Positions 41,976-51,863 of a stretch of 64,000 nt of DNA are shown one piece after another; position 1 is the stretch's first letter; each line of letters begins with the position of its first letter. The DNA comes from Alloascoidea africana. Lineage: Eukaryota; Ascomycota; Alloascoideomycetes; Alloascoideales; Alloascoideaceae. Where the stretch lies: NCBI GenBank assembly GCA_030581615.1, contig JAKTTT010000002.1, positions 62,001 through 126,000 on the forward strand, given 5' to 3'. Position numbers and translations under genes: made by a program. The notes below the pieces were generated by a model. That model did no database searches. It saw only the letters and a list, made by a program, of their open reading frames with translations, and was not told the DNA's origin.

Positions 41976-43394
41976 TACTAATAAGATGGGCGCAACTAAG
42001 CTTTCGTGTAAGCACAGAGCAAGTTAGAAATCAGCAGAATTCGAGCACTAGGAATTTTGGGGGGGAATCATACTCGTGATGAAAAGAGTCTCTTGTGTTA
42101 TAGATAAATAAAGGAAAATGGGCGTCTGCACTGAAAAGAAGCGAAAAGAGGTTCGATTTAAATACCTTGTAGTATGAAAATGATGCCATCGGGGGCTAGT
42201 TAGGCGGGTTTTGAAAATGCCTTTGCCAAAGAGAGAGAGCAATTCCCGCACAATGGCTACAAAACTCACTTTCCACTGCCCACGCTTTCTCTCTCCAGGG
42301 CGTTTTTTTTTCTTCAGGAAAACAACCACTTGGGGGGACTTCAAAGCCCGGACATTGTTAGGACGATAATGCCGATGCCGATAGAGAGGTCATAGGCATG
42401 GGGGAGGGAGATTTCGGTGGTAACTGGCACGCTAACTTAGATCTTCTCTAAACAACTTTCTTTAGAACCCAGAAGGTACCGGCACATAGTAAGTGGGGTG
42501 GGTATAGTTTTTTAAATTTATTTCAAAGATACTGTTGAGTATTACCAAAGGTCTTAGTTTTTGCCAATTGGTAAGCGAGATTCAATCCAGTGTTCAGAAA
42601 TGTAGCACTCGGTAGTTGTGTGTTCAGCCTTGCTTGCCGGAGACCACCGATATGAGCAGGAGAGCCGTTCCATTCTGTTTAGTCATTCTTTTTGTAACTC
42701 TCCGAGATTTAAGAGACCGAGGCATCATGCTTTATTTTCAAAGACAAGGAGATAAACGGATTTACCGATTCGTCATACCAGATTATCTCATCTTGATACT
42801 TGTTCTTTACAGTGGGGGATTCTATTAGAATCAAACCGCTTAATCAAGTCAGAGAGTCAACTCAACGTCTAATAACTTTACGTTAACGTTTTAGGACACC
42901 CCCACGCTAGTTTAAATTATTATCTTGAGCCCTTTTCTTTCTTGGATCTTGTCTCTCAAAGAATAAAACTGCCTATAACGGTTAGATCATAAATCTTGCA
43001 TTTAAAAATGTAAAGTATGGTAACTATGGTATGGGGGGTTGGAATATATAAAAGTGAAAAAAAAAATCAACAAACTATTTCATGAATATTCTAAAATAAT
43101 GATTTATTTTATTTTTATTTTTTTTTTCTCTTGCAAAAGAGATATTTGCTTGCAAATTTCACATCTCATCCATGCTCGTAAACTCATTCCTAAAAATAAA
43201 AATAAAAAAATCGAAAGATGTACATTTCAACAAAGAGGAGGAGGGGGAAAGAAAGAGAAGGAAGACATGCTGCATTTTTATAGGAGTTTTTTTCGCAATC
43301 TTTTGTAATTGTTACCGTTCTTCCAAGCGCTCATAAAAGAATTCAAAAGTGATTTGACTTCATGATAAACTGGTATAGTAATAATGATCTAAAC
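41976..43394. other. Promoter of the DHA1 transporter and 3' flank of FTH1
   Basis: 1.4 kb. A 213-bp plus-strand ORF (42616-42828) has no supporting features. AT-rich microsatellite-like tracts lie at 43040-43215. No gene or drug-response element recognised. Confidence 0.4.
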
Positions 43395-44816
43395 TTAAGC
43401 AGATATTGGTGGTGGTGCATTGTTGAAAGTACTGGAAGACCCATAATCCTGAACACGTTCATTATCATTTCCATTTCCATTTTCATTCTCATTCTCATTT
43501 TCTTCGTTCCCAAGTACAGTTTGGGTAGCACTTGCCGAAGGTCGGCTTAGTAAACCGGTCAAGGAACGGTTTTTTAGCTTCACCTTCATAGCTTTCAATT
43601 TTGCAATTTTTGCAAGTCTTTTCTTTTGCCAAGCAAGAGGAATAAGAGGCAATTTCCCCGTTTTCTCTTCTTTATAAATACACCAAATGACAAAAATGAC
43701 AGAATACCAATAAATGTTGTAAGATATGACGGAGCCATATGTTCCTGTATTGTTCCAACCAAGCAATGCGTTGAAGATCATCCAACCACCGTCGGTCTGT
43801 CCATTACAACAATTTACATGCCAAAGTGCTTTTGAAATATCGTAGCTGCCATTTCCAGATCCGGTTTCGCTGGTATCCTGTCCACATTTCTGGACAAACA
43901 GTTCCAATTCATAGAACCAAACTCCTTTGGAGAAAAGACCCGCTGCAACCAGGTAGAGGAAAGAGGTGGATGCAACGAGGAAAATACGCAACGACATGTT
44001 GTTCCCACCTTTGTAAAGACTGTAACCTATGGCGACACCAATGGCGACACCGGCAAGGATGGCAAGGGGGAAAGAAGAAAAAGGTTGGTTAACACCAATG
44101 CCACCGACAAAGACAACGGCTTCCATGCCTTCTCTCAAAGTGGTGAAAAAGGGGAGTAGGCCCATTGCGTATTTGCGGCTATTCAATTTGAACCAATGAC
44201 CGATTCTGTTCCAAACGGATTTGGGATGCCAAAAGTGGCGCGAGGTGTCGCCGGCGGAGGTGGTCGTGTCGAGGTGGAGGCCGTTTGTTTCGAGATCGTG
44301 CGCTTCCAATAGTGCATGAGCGAGTTTGACTCTCCATTTTTCCTTCATTTTGTTGATACGGAGGAGAGCGAGACCCATGACTGAGATTATTAGGGATGAG
44401 ATGATTGAAAAAACGGACTCCCAGATTCTCTCAGTTTTGGACCACAGATCGCTGCCTATAAAGTAGAAAATGGCAATGAATATGCCTCCAATGACGAGAC
44501 AGATGAGCAGACCCAGGACACCTCCGACCCAGACTTGGAGTCTCAGCTTGTTGTAGAGGACTTTATCGTCGACAAAGACGTTCCCGTGGTCGATACCGGA
44601 TTGCTGGAGCAAGGCACGCTGGGATTCATGTGAAGATCTGGTAGTGTTTCTGTTTCTGTTTCTGTTTCCGTGTGCGTGATTCTGGGAGTTGCGTGGAGAG
44701 TCGGTCAGGCCCTGTTTAAGGAAAGAGAGCAGGACGGAGATGATGATGGCGCTCTCGATGGTCTCTCTAAGGATGATGAAGAAGATCTGGACCGAAAAGT
44801 AATCCTCCCATGCCAT
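43395..44816 (-). CDS. FTH1: Fth1 vacuolar iron permease
   Basis: 473 residues, seven transmembrane segments. The N-terminus MAWEDYFSVQIFFIILRE and blocks GGIGVNQPFSSFPL, KGVWFYELELFVQKCGQD, NGSYDISKALWHVNCCN, DGGWMIFNALLGW, YGSVISYNIYW and PLAWQKKRL match Fth1 rather than plasma-membrane Ftr1. The first iron motif is RETIE (residues 17-21), where Ftr1 has REGLE-type sequence; the second, LREGME, is close to canonical. Fth1 partners the ferroxidase Fet5 (not in the window) to move iron from vacuole to cytosol. A GNRNRNRN tract in the loop after TM1 comes from a hexanucleotide repeat. The cytosolic tail is acidic/Asn-rich (ENENENENGNGNDNE). Linked in theme, not in strand, to the GATA factor 20 kb away. 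Confidence 0.94.
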   Translation of the reverse strand: MAWEDYFSVQIFFIILRETIESAIIISVLLSFLKQGLTDSPRNSQNHAHGNRNRNRNTTRSSHESQRALLQQSGIDHGNVFVDDKVLYNKLRLQVWVGGVLGLLICLVIGGIFIAIFYFIGSDLWSKTERIWESVFSIISSLIISVMGLALLRINKMKEKWRVKLAHALLEAHDLETNGLHLDTTTSAGDTSRHFWHPKSVWNRIGHWFKLNSRKYAMGLLPFFTTLREGMEAVVFVGGIGVNQPFSSFPLAILAGVAIGVAIGYSLYKGGNNMSLRIFLVASTSFLYLVAAGLFSKGVWFYELELFVQKCGQDTSETGSGNGSYDISKALWHVNCCNGQTDGGWMIFNALLGWNNTGTYGSVISYNIYWYSVIFVIWCIYKEEKTGKLPLIPLAWQKKRLAKIAKLKAMKVKLKNRSLTGLLSRPSASATQTVLGNEENENENENGNGNDNERVQDYGSSSTFNNAPPPISA

Positions 44817-45379
44817 TTTTTCTGATTTCTAGCTTATACCTATTTGGTGAAAAGTGATACCGTGTAGTTGGAGATGTTGTGGGAACCGATCTTTTTCTGA
44901 TCTGGTTCCACGGGTATTTTGGGAGATCTCGGTCTTACAGAAAGAGCGCGAGTAGAGAACAACAGGGGGAGGAAGAGTTGCTAAGAACTCAAACACCGAG
45001 TGTGAAGGTAAAGTAAAGTAAGGAGAAAGGACAAGAAGAAGAAGAAGAAGAAGAAAGCGGAAAATGGTTGCAACGGGCTTTTTTCCTGGGCACAGACCGG
45101 GGCGCGGGTGCGGTGTCCGTGTCCGTGTGCGTGAGTTTCGGGTGTGTCCGTGTCGCGTGACACGGTACACGAGAAAGGGCCTGTGATTGGCCAATTGCGG
45201 CGTGCTGGGCGTTGGAATCAAAGAGAAGAAGCTGCGAATTTTGCAAAGAAAAAGAGGAAGATGGAAGCAGCTTTCTGTTTGGGAATGCACTGGTGTTACT
45301 TTTAGATATACTTTGACTTTTGACTTATACTTATAACTTAGTTAAACTTGGAAGCAGAAGACGGCACCTGTATCAGGGC
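44817..45379. promoter_or_regulatory. FTH1 promoter with CACCC boxes and a palindrome
   Basis: About 560 bp between FTH1 and the ETR1 3' end. A GC-rich block (45095-45180) holds CGCACCC (minus, 45106-45112) and CACACCC (minus, 45140-45146), which fit the YRCACCC core of Aft-type iron regulators, and a perfect 7-bp-arm hairpin (45148-45165). A 153-codon ORF across it is Pro/Leu/Phe-rich and not credible. Whether an Aft factor exists in this lineage is unknown. Confidence 0.4.
45148..45165. repeat. Short hairpin palindrome in the FTH1 promoter
   Basis: CCGTGTC-GCGT-GACACGG: perfect 7-bp arms and a 4-nt loop, preceded by GTGTCCGTGTCCGTGTG imperfect repeats. Could be a dimeric factor site. Confidence 0.7.
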
Positions 45380-46718
45380 CTACTCGTGCTTGACAATCTG
45401 TTTTTTGCCCGAGCCTCCTTTGATGGCGGCCTCGAGGGCCTGGAGGAACGCAGAGAACTTGTCATTTGGGCCGCCTGCGCCCGTGGACCTCAGCTCTGCG
45501 GGCGAGGACTGGAGGGCGCCCTGGCGGTACAGGTCCAGGACGGCGTCGATGGTGTCAGCCTTGGCCTGGGGGTCTCTGTTGGAGACCTCTGTCATCCAGA
45601 AGCCGTGGCAGTGGATGTTTTTGAAGATGAACAGCGAGGTCGGCAGCACGATGGGCTGCTTGGACATGCCGCCGTAGGTCACGAGATGCCCGCCCGGAGC
45701 CAGCTTGCGGGCGAGATTCGTGCTCGACCGCCCGCCCACGCAGTTCAGCGCCAGCTGCAGCCCGGCCGGGCTGCCCCCGGCCGGGTTAGCCGCCAACCAC
45801 GTGCGGATCTCGCCCGCGAAGCCGCGGTCGCCCGCCTGCTCCTCCGTGATCACGTGGTCCGCGCCGAGGGCCCGCAGCTCTGCCGCGAGACCCGCGAAGT
45901 CGGCCCGGTCGCGGACCACGTTGATAGACCGCACGCCCCAGGCCCGGGCCAGCTGGATCGCCGCGCGCCCGACCGCCGAGTTGGCGCCGTTCTGGATGAA
46001 CCAGTCGCCGGGCGCGAGCGTCGCGAAGCTCTTGAGCATCAGGTACGCCGTGGACGGGTTCACCGTGACCGTGGCGGCCTGTTCCGCCGTGATGCCCTCG
46101 CGCCGGACCCGGATCAGCTCGTGGGGCTCCGCGAGCGCGTGGCTGCGCCAGGTCCCGAAATTGGGCAGCGCGGGCACCACCCAGTCGCCGACCTGGAGCT
46201 GCTGAGCAGTCTCAGGCCCCAGGCCAACGACCTCAAACAGACCCTCGTTGCCGCCGACCGCACTGGGCTCCGCGGTGCCCAGCTCGGTCGTCAGCTCCGG
46301 CCTGGAAGGGTACACGCCCTCCAGCTGGTTGATGTCGGCCGGATTGATGGGAGATGCGATGTTTCGGATTAGGATTTGGGTGTCCTTGGGATCCGCCAGC
46401 TCGTAGGAATGAAGTCTAATTGTCTCTTGCTCGAGTTAGTGCCGAAATCTTGAAATCTTTCACATGCTCATGCTCATGCACAATCTCACTGTGTTTGCCG
46501 AGCTCTTAGACTCAAAGCTGTTAAGTACAAGTAAGAGAAGAGCAAAAGATTAAGGGTTCGTACCTCACCACCTCCAGGGGATTGCCGGGCTTGGAGTACA
46601 CAATCGCATGTGCACTGACCACAGTCCGATATTGATATTGCAATTGCGAAATGCCACTTCTCAAACCACTGCGGACGGCTGACCGCACAGAATTCTGATT
46701 CAAAGCTCGGGAGATCAT
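45380..46718 (-). CDS. ETR1: Mitochondrial 2-enoyl thioester reductase Etr1, two exons
   Basis: Exon 1 46564-46718 (MISRALNQNSVRSAVRSGLRSG, an Arg/Ser-rich presequence); intron 46416-46563 with donor GTACGA, a CACTAAC branch and acceptor TTAG; exon 2 45380-46415; 396 residues. The junction restores VVRLHSYELADP. Key blocks: SPINPADINQLEGVYPSRPE (catalytic Tyr of the family in GVYPSRP), GNEGLFEVVG, FIQNGANSAVGRAAIQLA (Rossmann fold NADPH site), NVVRDR, LNCVGGRSSTNLARKL and TYGGMSKQP. Etr1 catalyses the last step of mitochondrial fatty acid synthesis and is needed for lipoate and respiration. Exon 2 is strikingly GC-rich compared with its flanks, but its sequence is yeast-like, so transfer is not needed as an explanation. 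Confidence 0.95.
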
Positions 46719-47207
46719 GTTCTTGCTGATGATGGTGGAACTGAACTGGGTTTTCCACCTTTCGCTTTTGCTTTTGTGTGGGGCCGAAAATGCTGGAGAG
46801 AGATTCCCCCCCACCCACCAAGTAAAATGTTACCCGGATACACACATAAATCGTAACCGAAACACCCATGCACCCTTGACGACGAATACGATTGCTGGAA
46901 CAGGAAATAATCCTGCAAACTTCCATCGCCATTTGTGTCTATTCACTTTCCGTTTTGGCTCCAATTGCAAACCCACTTTCCATTTTGTAACCTGATAATG
47001 ATCATGATGATCCAAAGAGTTTAACTGTAAACCGTAAAACTAACTTTGAGTTGAAGTTGAAATTGAAATTAGAAATGATTTTCGCTTGATTAATCGCATT
47101 GTTGTCTTGTCCATCTCCAAAAGCAAGAGCAAGGGACATGGAATGTTTCCAACAACAATATCAACCAGGGACGTAAAATAAAAGTACGAATATTTAAAAA
47201 AATAAAA

Positions 47208-47231
47208 CCAAAACCAAAACCAAAACCAAAA
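47208..47231. repeat. CAAAAC hexanucleotide repeat
   Basis: Four tandem CCAAAA units, perfect, in the divergent promoter region. Confidence 0.9.
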
Positions 47232-47542
47232 TATAATTGCAATTACAAGTGAATGCTCTTTCCACACCGATATTAGATAATAATATCAAAATAATTTTTC
47301 AAATCTTGTATTGTTCAACACATTATTGTCTTGCCTCTTATTATCATCATTTCAACCATTCTTTTTTTTCTGCATCAGCCTTCATCTTCACCTTTCACCT
47401 TTCATCTTTCATCATGATCTTCACATTTTAAACTTTTAACCTTTTTTTGTTTTTTTGGTTTATTCGGGAGAAACCCTTCCAATAACTTTAAACCGTGTAT
47501 CTGTCTGTGTGTCTGTGTGTCTATGACATTACACAAACTAAT

Positions 47543-47568
47543 TCTTTTTCTTTTTCTTTTTCTTTTTT
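47543..47568. repeat. TTTTTC repeat tract
   Basis: Four CTTTTT units ending in a T6 run, upstream of the SANT-domain gene. Confidence 0.85.
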
Positions 47569-47753
47569 CGATTCTTGTTATTTCTTACTTTCATCATAAT
47601 ACATCTACATTACATATATATATATATAAAACCATTTTGTCAATGTCTTGCTTGTACTTGAATTGAAACCATCCCAACTAACATCTTTCATCCTCTGTGT
47701 TGTTCCGTTTCCTGACGACAAAGGCAAAAAACCGTAACCGTTGATTGATTTAC

Positions 47754-47774
47754 TGATTGATTGATTGATTGATT
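47754..47774. repeat. GATT tetranucleotide repeat
   Basis: Five tandem TGAT units, preceded at 47741-47750 by two more separated by TAC. Confidence 0.9.
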
Positions 47775-48083
47775 ACCATCTGTCGTGCTCCCCGTTGTTA
47801 AAACCCTTTATACTATTCTCGATTGAAACACAACAACAGAAAGAAAGAACTAAAGAAAACAAAAAAAATATAGCACACAAAACTCTATTTGAATTTTCTC
47901 ATTGCGGTGCTCACTACAAACATCCTGATATTATTGCAAAGATCCAGAATAAGACAACATCTTTTTGCTTTTTTTCTTATATAATTGTTAGTTTTTGACA
48001 CCTGCATCTGCTTTTTTTCATACCTTCTTCTATTTTATTATATTCTATTCATATTCAACAAAACAATTTTGGAAAAAAACAAA

Positions 48084-49622
48084 ATGAACTTGGTCAATTT
48101 ACTCAACGATAAATTAACAACCCCATCAGGAGGATCCCAGCAAGAAAGCCAGAATTTCCCCCAAGATAACGTCCAAACTCATAAAGACACAAAACCAACA
48201 TCCCCAGTGATTCCTCATCCTTCTGCTACCGCTGCCAATTCCAATTCCACTGCAATTGCCATTTGCACTGGTACTTCAGCTTCCGCATCTCCAAGAACGG
48301 CTTTGGCGCCCACAATTCCTGCTCCTCTGCTCCCGGGAATCCTGTCCTCGTCAAACTTGAAATCCCCAATGTCCGGAGACCATTTGCACTTTGACTCCTC
48401 GGCTGAGACCCCGTCCTCCAGATCCTCTGTCTCCATGACCAGAGCTTACTCTCCCATGATGTTCCCCCCATCGGCTCCAGTCCCAATTCTATATCCCAAT
48501 TCCCGTCCATACGCGGAAACCACAACCACGAGCCCTCGCGCCCACATATATTCCCAAATTCAAGCGCCCAGAGAACCTTTTCCAAACCATCAGTTACCAA
48601 ACAGAGAACTGGTCCCACAGGGTAGATCCATCTCTTTTTCCAGCGTGACTCTGCCAAGCTCTCAGCCGCCCCCGACTTTTCCCAATGACATAGACCATCA
48701 GAGAAGAACTACCCACCCATCTCTTTTCCCTCCCCAGTATAGCCTAGCTGGACCCCCAGCTGGACCTTGGGCCGTGCCTCCTTCTCATCCAGACCAATTT
48801 CCTCCTGCCTCATCGGTGTCTGGCGTTCCGATTGTTTATCCTTTTCCGACTCAGAATGGCAGGGTTGTAGACGCCCATCTGCAACATCATCCCCAGCAAT
48901 TCACTAACAATACGGCACATGGATCTCATCATCCTCCTCCTCCTCATCCTCCTCCCCGGCCCCATCCCCATCCCCAGCCTCATCCACAGAATCAAAACCA
49001 GCAGACTCAAGGTGTCGAGGTTATTTCGGAACCTCCCATCAGAAGCAAAAGATCAAGCACAAAACGCATAAAGGCTGCAAACACCAGTTGGACCCACGAA
49101 GAAGACTGCAGGCTGGTGGATATGGTTCTTTCCACTCTACCTAGACAAAACTTTACCTCTTACGCTATAAAGTTGAACAAAAGAGATAGTCAATCTGTAA
49201 GATACAGATGGAAAAAACTGGCAAAAAAGTTTAGACACGAATGTTAGCATCACTCCTTTTCTTTTCTTTTCTTTTTTTTTTTTTTGTTTGAATGTTTAAG
49301 AGAAAAATGTACTAACACAATTGTTACAGGCTTCTCATTAGACGGGGAAATGAAAAAATGCTCAACTTCGAAAGATGCTGAAAATGATTCGGATTCAGAT
49401 ACAATGCCCGAAAATAAAGAAGATATAAAAGACCAAAGAGCAAAACAGGATACTTTCCTTCAAACGTATCACCCAACTTCCGCATTAAGATCTGATGGTA
49501 CCCTAAACCAGAAAGAACCTTTGGACCAAGGTGGTAGTAATGCAGACCACGACGATGGTGAATCCCCTAGAGTCAAACGTAAACATCATAGCTCTTCGTC
49601 TTCATCGGAAAATCAAAATTAA
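48084..49622 (+). CDS. SANT/Myb-like regulator with an intron near the DNA-binding end
   Basis: Exon 1 48084-49242, intron 49243-49329 (donor GTTAGC, perfect TACTAAC branch at 49309, acceptor TTACAG), exon 2 49330-49622; 483 residues. If the intron is kept, translation stops one codon after the donor, giving 387 residues. The N-terminus is MNLVNLLNDKL; then ~300 residues of Pro/Ser/Thr/His-rich disorder with a His-Pro block (HHPPPPHPPPRPHPHPQPHP); a basic patch (RSKRSSTKRIKA); and a SANT-like helix set (TSWTHEEDCRLVDMVLSTL ... SYAIKLNKRDSQSVRYRWKKLAKKF). Exon 2 encodes an acidic, Ser-rich tail with a final basic RVKRKHH. I do not recognise an ortholog. The role as a DNA-binding regulator is inferred from the SANT fold and the low-complexity activation-like region. 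Confidence 0.75.
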
Positions 49623-49927
49623 ACACGTTCTAACGGGGGGGGAAGAAAACTCAAATATGAAACATGAAACGGATCAAATTCGAGATAAGCAAATACATTC
49701 GACTCGATTGGTTCACTATGATATGAAAAAGAAGATGAAGAATTAAACACACGATAGAAAAACAAGATCTTTTTTTTATTATTATTTATTATGATTGGTG
49801 TTTTTTTTTTATTATTGATTTTTTTCTTATGAACGTACAAATTTGTTGATCTATAAAGGATGACTCGAAATGATGAAAAGAAGTGATGAAAAACATAGAA
49901 AATGAACGAAATAAAGCAATGTAGTCC

Positions 49928-49960
49928 AAAAAAAATGAAAAAAATGAAAAAAATGAAAAA
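49928..49960. repeat. ATGAAAAAA tandem repeat
   Basis: Three tandem units of ATGAAAAAA (last slightly shorter) downstream of the SANT gene. Confidence 0.8.
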
Positions 49961-50262
49961 GGTGAATATATACTAGCTACACATTTGGATCAAAAGTTTT
50001 AAATTTGTCAATGATCTTGGATTTTATCTTATTTATGCAGGTGCACACTCGAGCAGAAATGAATTAGGTAGGTTTTTCTGTCTATGAAAAACAAACAACA
50101 GCTGATTCAGGTTTGATGAATGCATTGATACCCAAATAGAAGAGAATATCAAATTGGAAGCATCAATTCATACAAAAAACATTAAAAAAAGGGACACGAA
50201 GGAGAGATCTACAGAGACCACCAAGAAAATGAGTAAAAAAAGGAGTTACCTAAAGTTTTTAA

Positions 50263-50345
50263 AAAATTTAGGATCGAACTAGGATCTTTATGAAGATGTA
50301 AAAAAAGATGTGTGTTTATTATCCTCCCCATTGTGCCAAAAAAAA
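50263..50345 (-). pseudogene. tRNA-like relic with A-box and B-box
   Basis: On the minus strand TGGCACAATGGGGAGG (50323-50338) fits an RNA polymerase III A-box and AGTTCGATCC (50271-50280) a B-box, about 50 nt apart, followed by T6. The acceptor stem is replaced by a T run and the T stem pairs only partly, so it is not a working tRNA. A decayed tRNA or chance; a small Pol III RNA is the alternative. Confidence 0.25.
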
Positions 50346-51464
50346 ATAAAAGATGCAGGGTATTGGAGTGAGAAGAACAAAAAAAAAAGCGTGTGTACCT
50401 TTTGCCCAAACGCAGGATTTCTCTCTCGTTCTCGTTACGGCAAGTATATACAGTTGATCTTTCGCTTGATCAATTAATCAATACAGAACAAAACTCGTAT
50501 GTACAACGCGATGATGGCATCTGCGTATCACCGCGATTTTTGATTATCCAAAAATCAAGAATCAATCTATGAAAATGTGTATAAATAAAATGAAATGTAT
50601 AGTAAGAAGAAAGAACAACAAGAAAAAAAAATAATTTTGGTTTACGAGATCTGAATCTCCTGGTTTTTCTCCCAAACACTTTTTCACTTGTGTATATTTT
50701 ACTCCACATTTTCAAAAAGGTGGAAACACATACCACCACGTCATTTATTATTATTTTTTTCCCCGGATTGCACTTAATCAAGGAACAACACCGAGCAACA
50801 ACAAACCAACAATAAAAAAAAAAGAAAAAAAAAAAAAAGAAAACGCCACACTTTTCAATCAAAACTTTGAAATATTAATCTAATCTGGTCTACAGCTAGG
50901 AAATGAGACAGGCATAAAACCAAAAGTTAAAGAGCAATAAATTGAAAAAGCTCTTTGCATGAAGACGGAAAAATCTATATTGTTAAAAGCTTAGTTACCT
51001 ATTTTTATGTCTTTTTTTTTCAGAAATTGGATAACTAGTATAAAGTTTTTTTTTACTAGTGGTTGCCAATTGGACATTCACTCGATAACTAACATTTTCA
51101 ATAAACATGAACAACTCCCAATTCTTCATTATGCTTTTTTTTGTTTTGTTCTCCATGATTCACAAAATAATACAGGGAATGAAAATTTTCAAAACCAGAA
51201 TCCAAGATTTTTGCAAATCAGGGAGATTTCCTTCTCTCTCAAATATGGAAACTTTGACCTGGAATAGACACACATACACACACAAAAGTTAAATAATTGT
51301 ATTAAACACTCAAGAAATAGGAGGTATTCTCAAGTTGGATAGAATTCCCAAGTTTTTGTGTTTTTTTTCCTTTCTGTCATTATGGTTAATTCAACTCAAA
51401 ATCAGAAATACACTTGCCAGATTAATTCATAACAATAGGTGAAAAAAAAAAAAAAGCCACACTT

Positions 51465-51704
51465 TTAAGACTGGGTTATTTGCTTCTTTGCATCTTCTTT
51501 GACTGCTTCTAGAAACATAATTGACAATAGATTGTTAACAGATTCGTACAACTTTATTCCCATATTCACGAGTCCGACGGAGCGGACGGATCTCGGTGTC
51601 CTCCTATATACACAAATGTATTATGCCTAAATCATGCTTAAAAAAACGTACAGAATGTCCCAAACATTAAGAGTCGAAAAAGTTTTCTCTTGTTTCTGTT
51701 CCAT
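51465..51704 (-). CDS. Hidden 63-residue protein split by a 48-nt intron
   Basis: Exon 1 51652-51704 begins ATG and reads MEQKQEKTFSTLNVWDI; intron 51604-51651 has donor GTACGT and acceptor ATATAG; exon 2 51465-51603 reads RTPRSVRSVGLVNMGIKLYE and on to a TAA. Joined, the frame is open for 63 codons with balanced composition: an amphipathic Arg/Ser centre then a helical, partly hydrophobic end (SVNNLLSIMFLEAVKEDAKKQ). No CTAAC branch is visible in the short intron, which lowers confidence. It follows UGA1 on the same strand, 160 bp beyond its stop. I recognise no family; a small mitochondrial or membrane-associated subunit would fit the composition, but that is a guess. Confidence 0.45.
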
Positions 51705-51863
51705 TAACAAATAGTAATCAGCTCATACGATACCATTTTGTAATCGACTATCCATTCTGGAAGGAATACTATGCGTTTACAATGCAATTGGAAAAGGAAA
51801 GATATCTCATCATCATTACAAAAATCATACTATATCAAATCAACAATCAATCAAGTAAGTTCA

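Larger units (their letters stand above)
46719..48083. other. Long divergent region ETR1 / SANT regulator, rich in microsatellites
   Basis: 1.37 kb. Holds CAAAAC-type repeats (47208-47231), TTTTTC repeats (47543-47568), a TA run (47615-47630) and GATT repeats (47754-47774). T-rich stretches occur up to the SANT gene ATG. The length and repeat content suggest a long regulated leader; no specific operator is recognised. Confidence 0.45.
49623..51464. other. 1.8 kb intergenic stretch, A/T homopolymers, tRNA-like relic
   Basis: No protein gene. Contains an ATGAAAAAA repeat (49928-49960), many A and T runs, and a minus-strand string resembling a decayed tRNA (50263-50345, separate entry). A 130-codon minus ORF here begins with nine Phe from a T run and is not credible. 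Confidence 0.45.

Noticed and set aside
44829-45290. 153-codon minus ORF upstream of FTH1
   Set aside because: Pro/Leu/Phe/Thr-rich with frame-shifted overlapping ORFs over the same GC-rich promoter repeats; no domain or conserved look.
45320-46372. 350-codon plus-strand ORF
   Set aside because: Antisense of ETR1 exon 2; open only because the exon is GC-rich and poor in stops.
50470-50862. 130-codon minus ORF
   Set aside because: Begins with a phenylalanine run from a poly(T) tract in AT-rich spacer; no protein-like signature.
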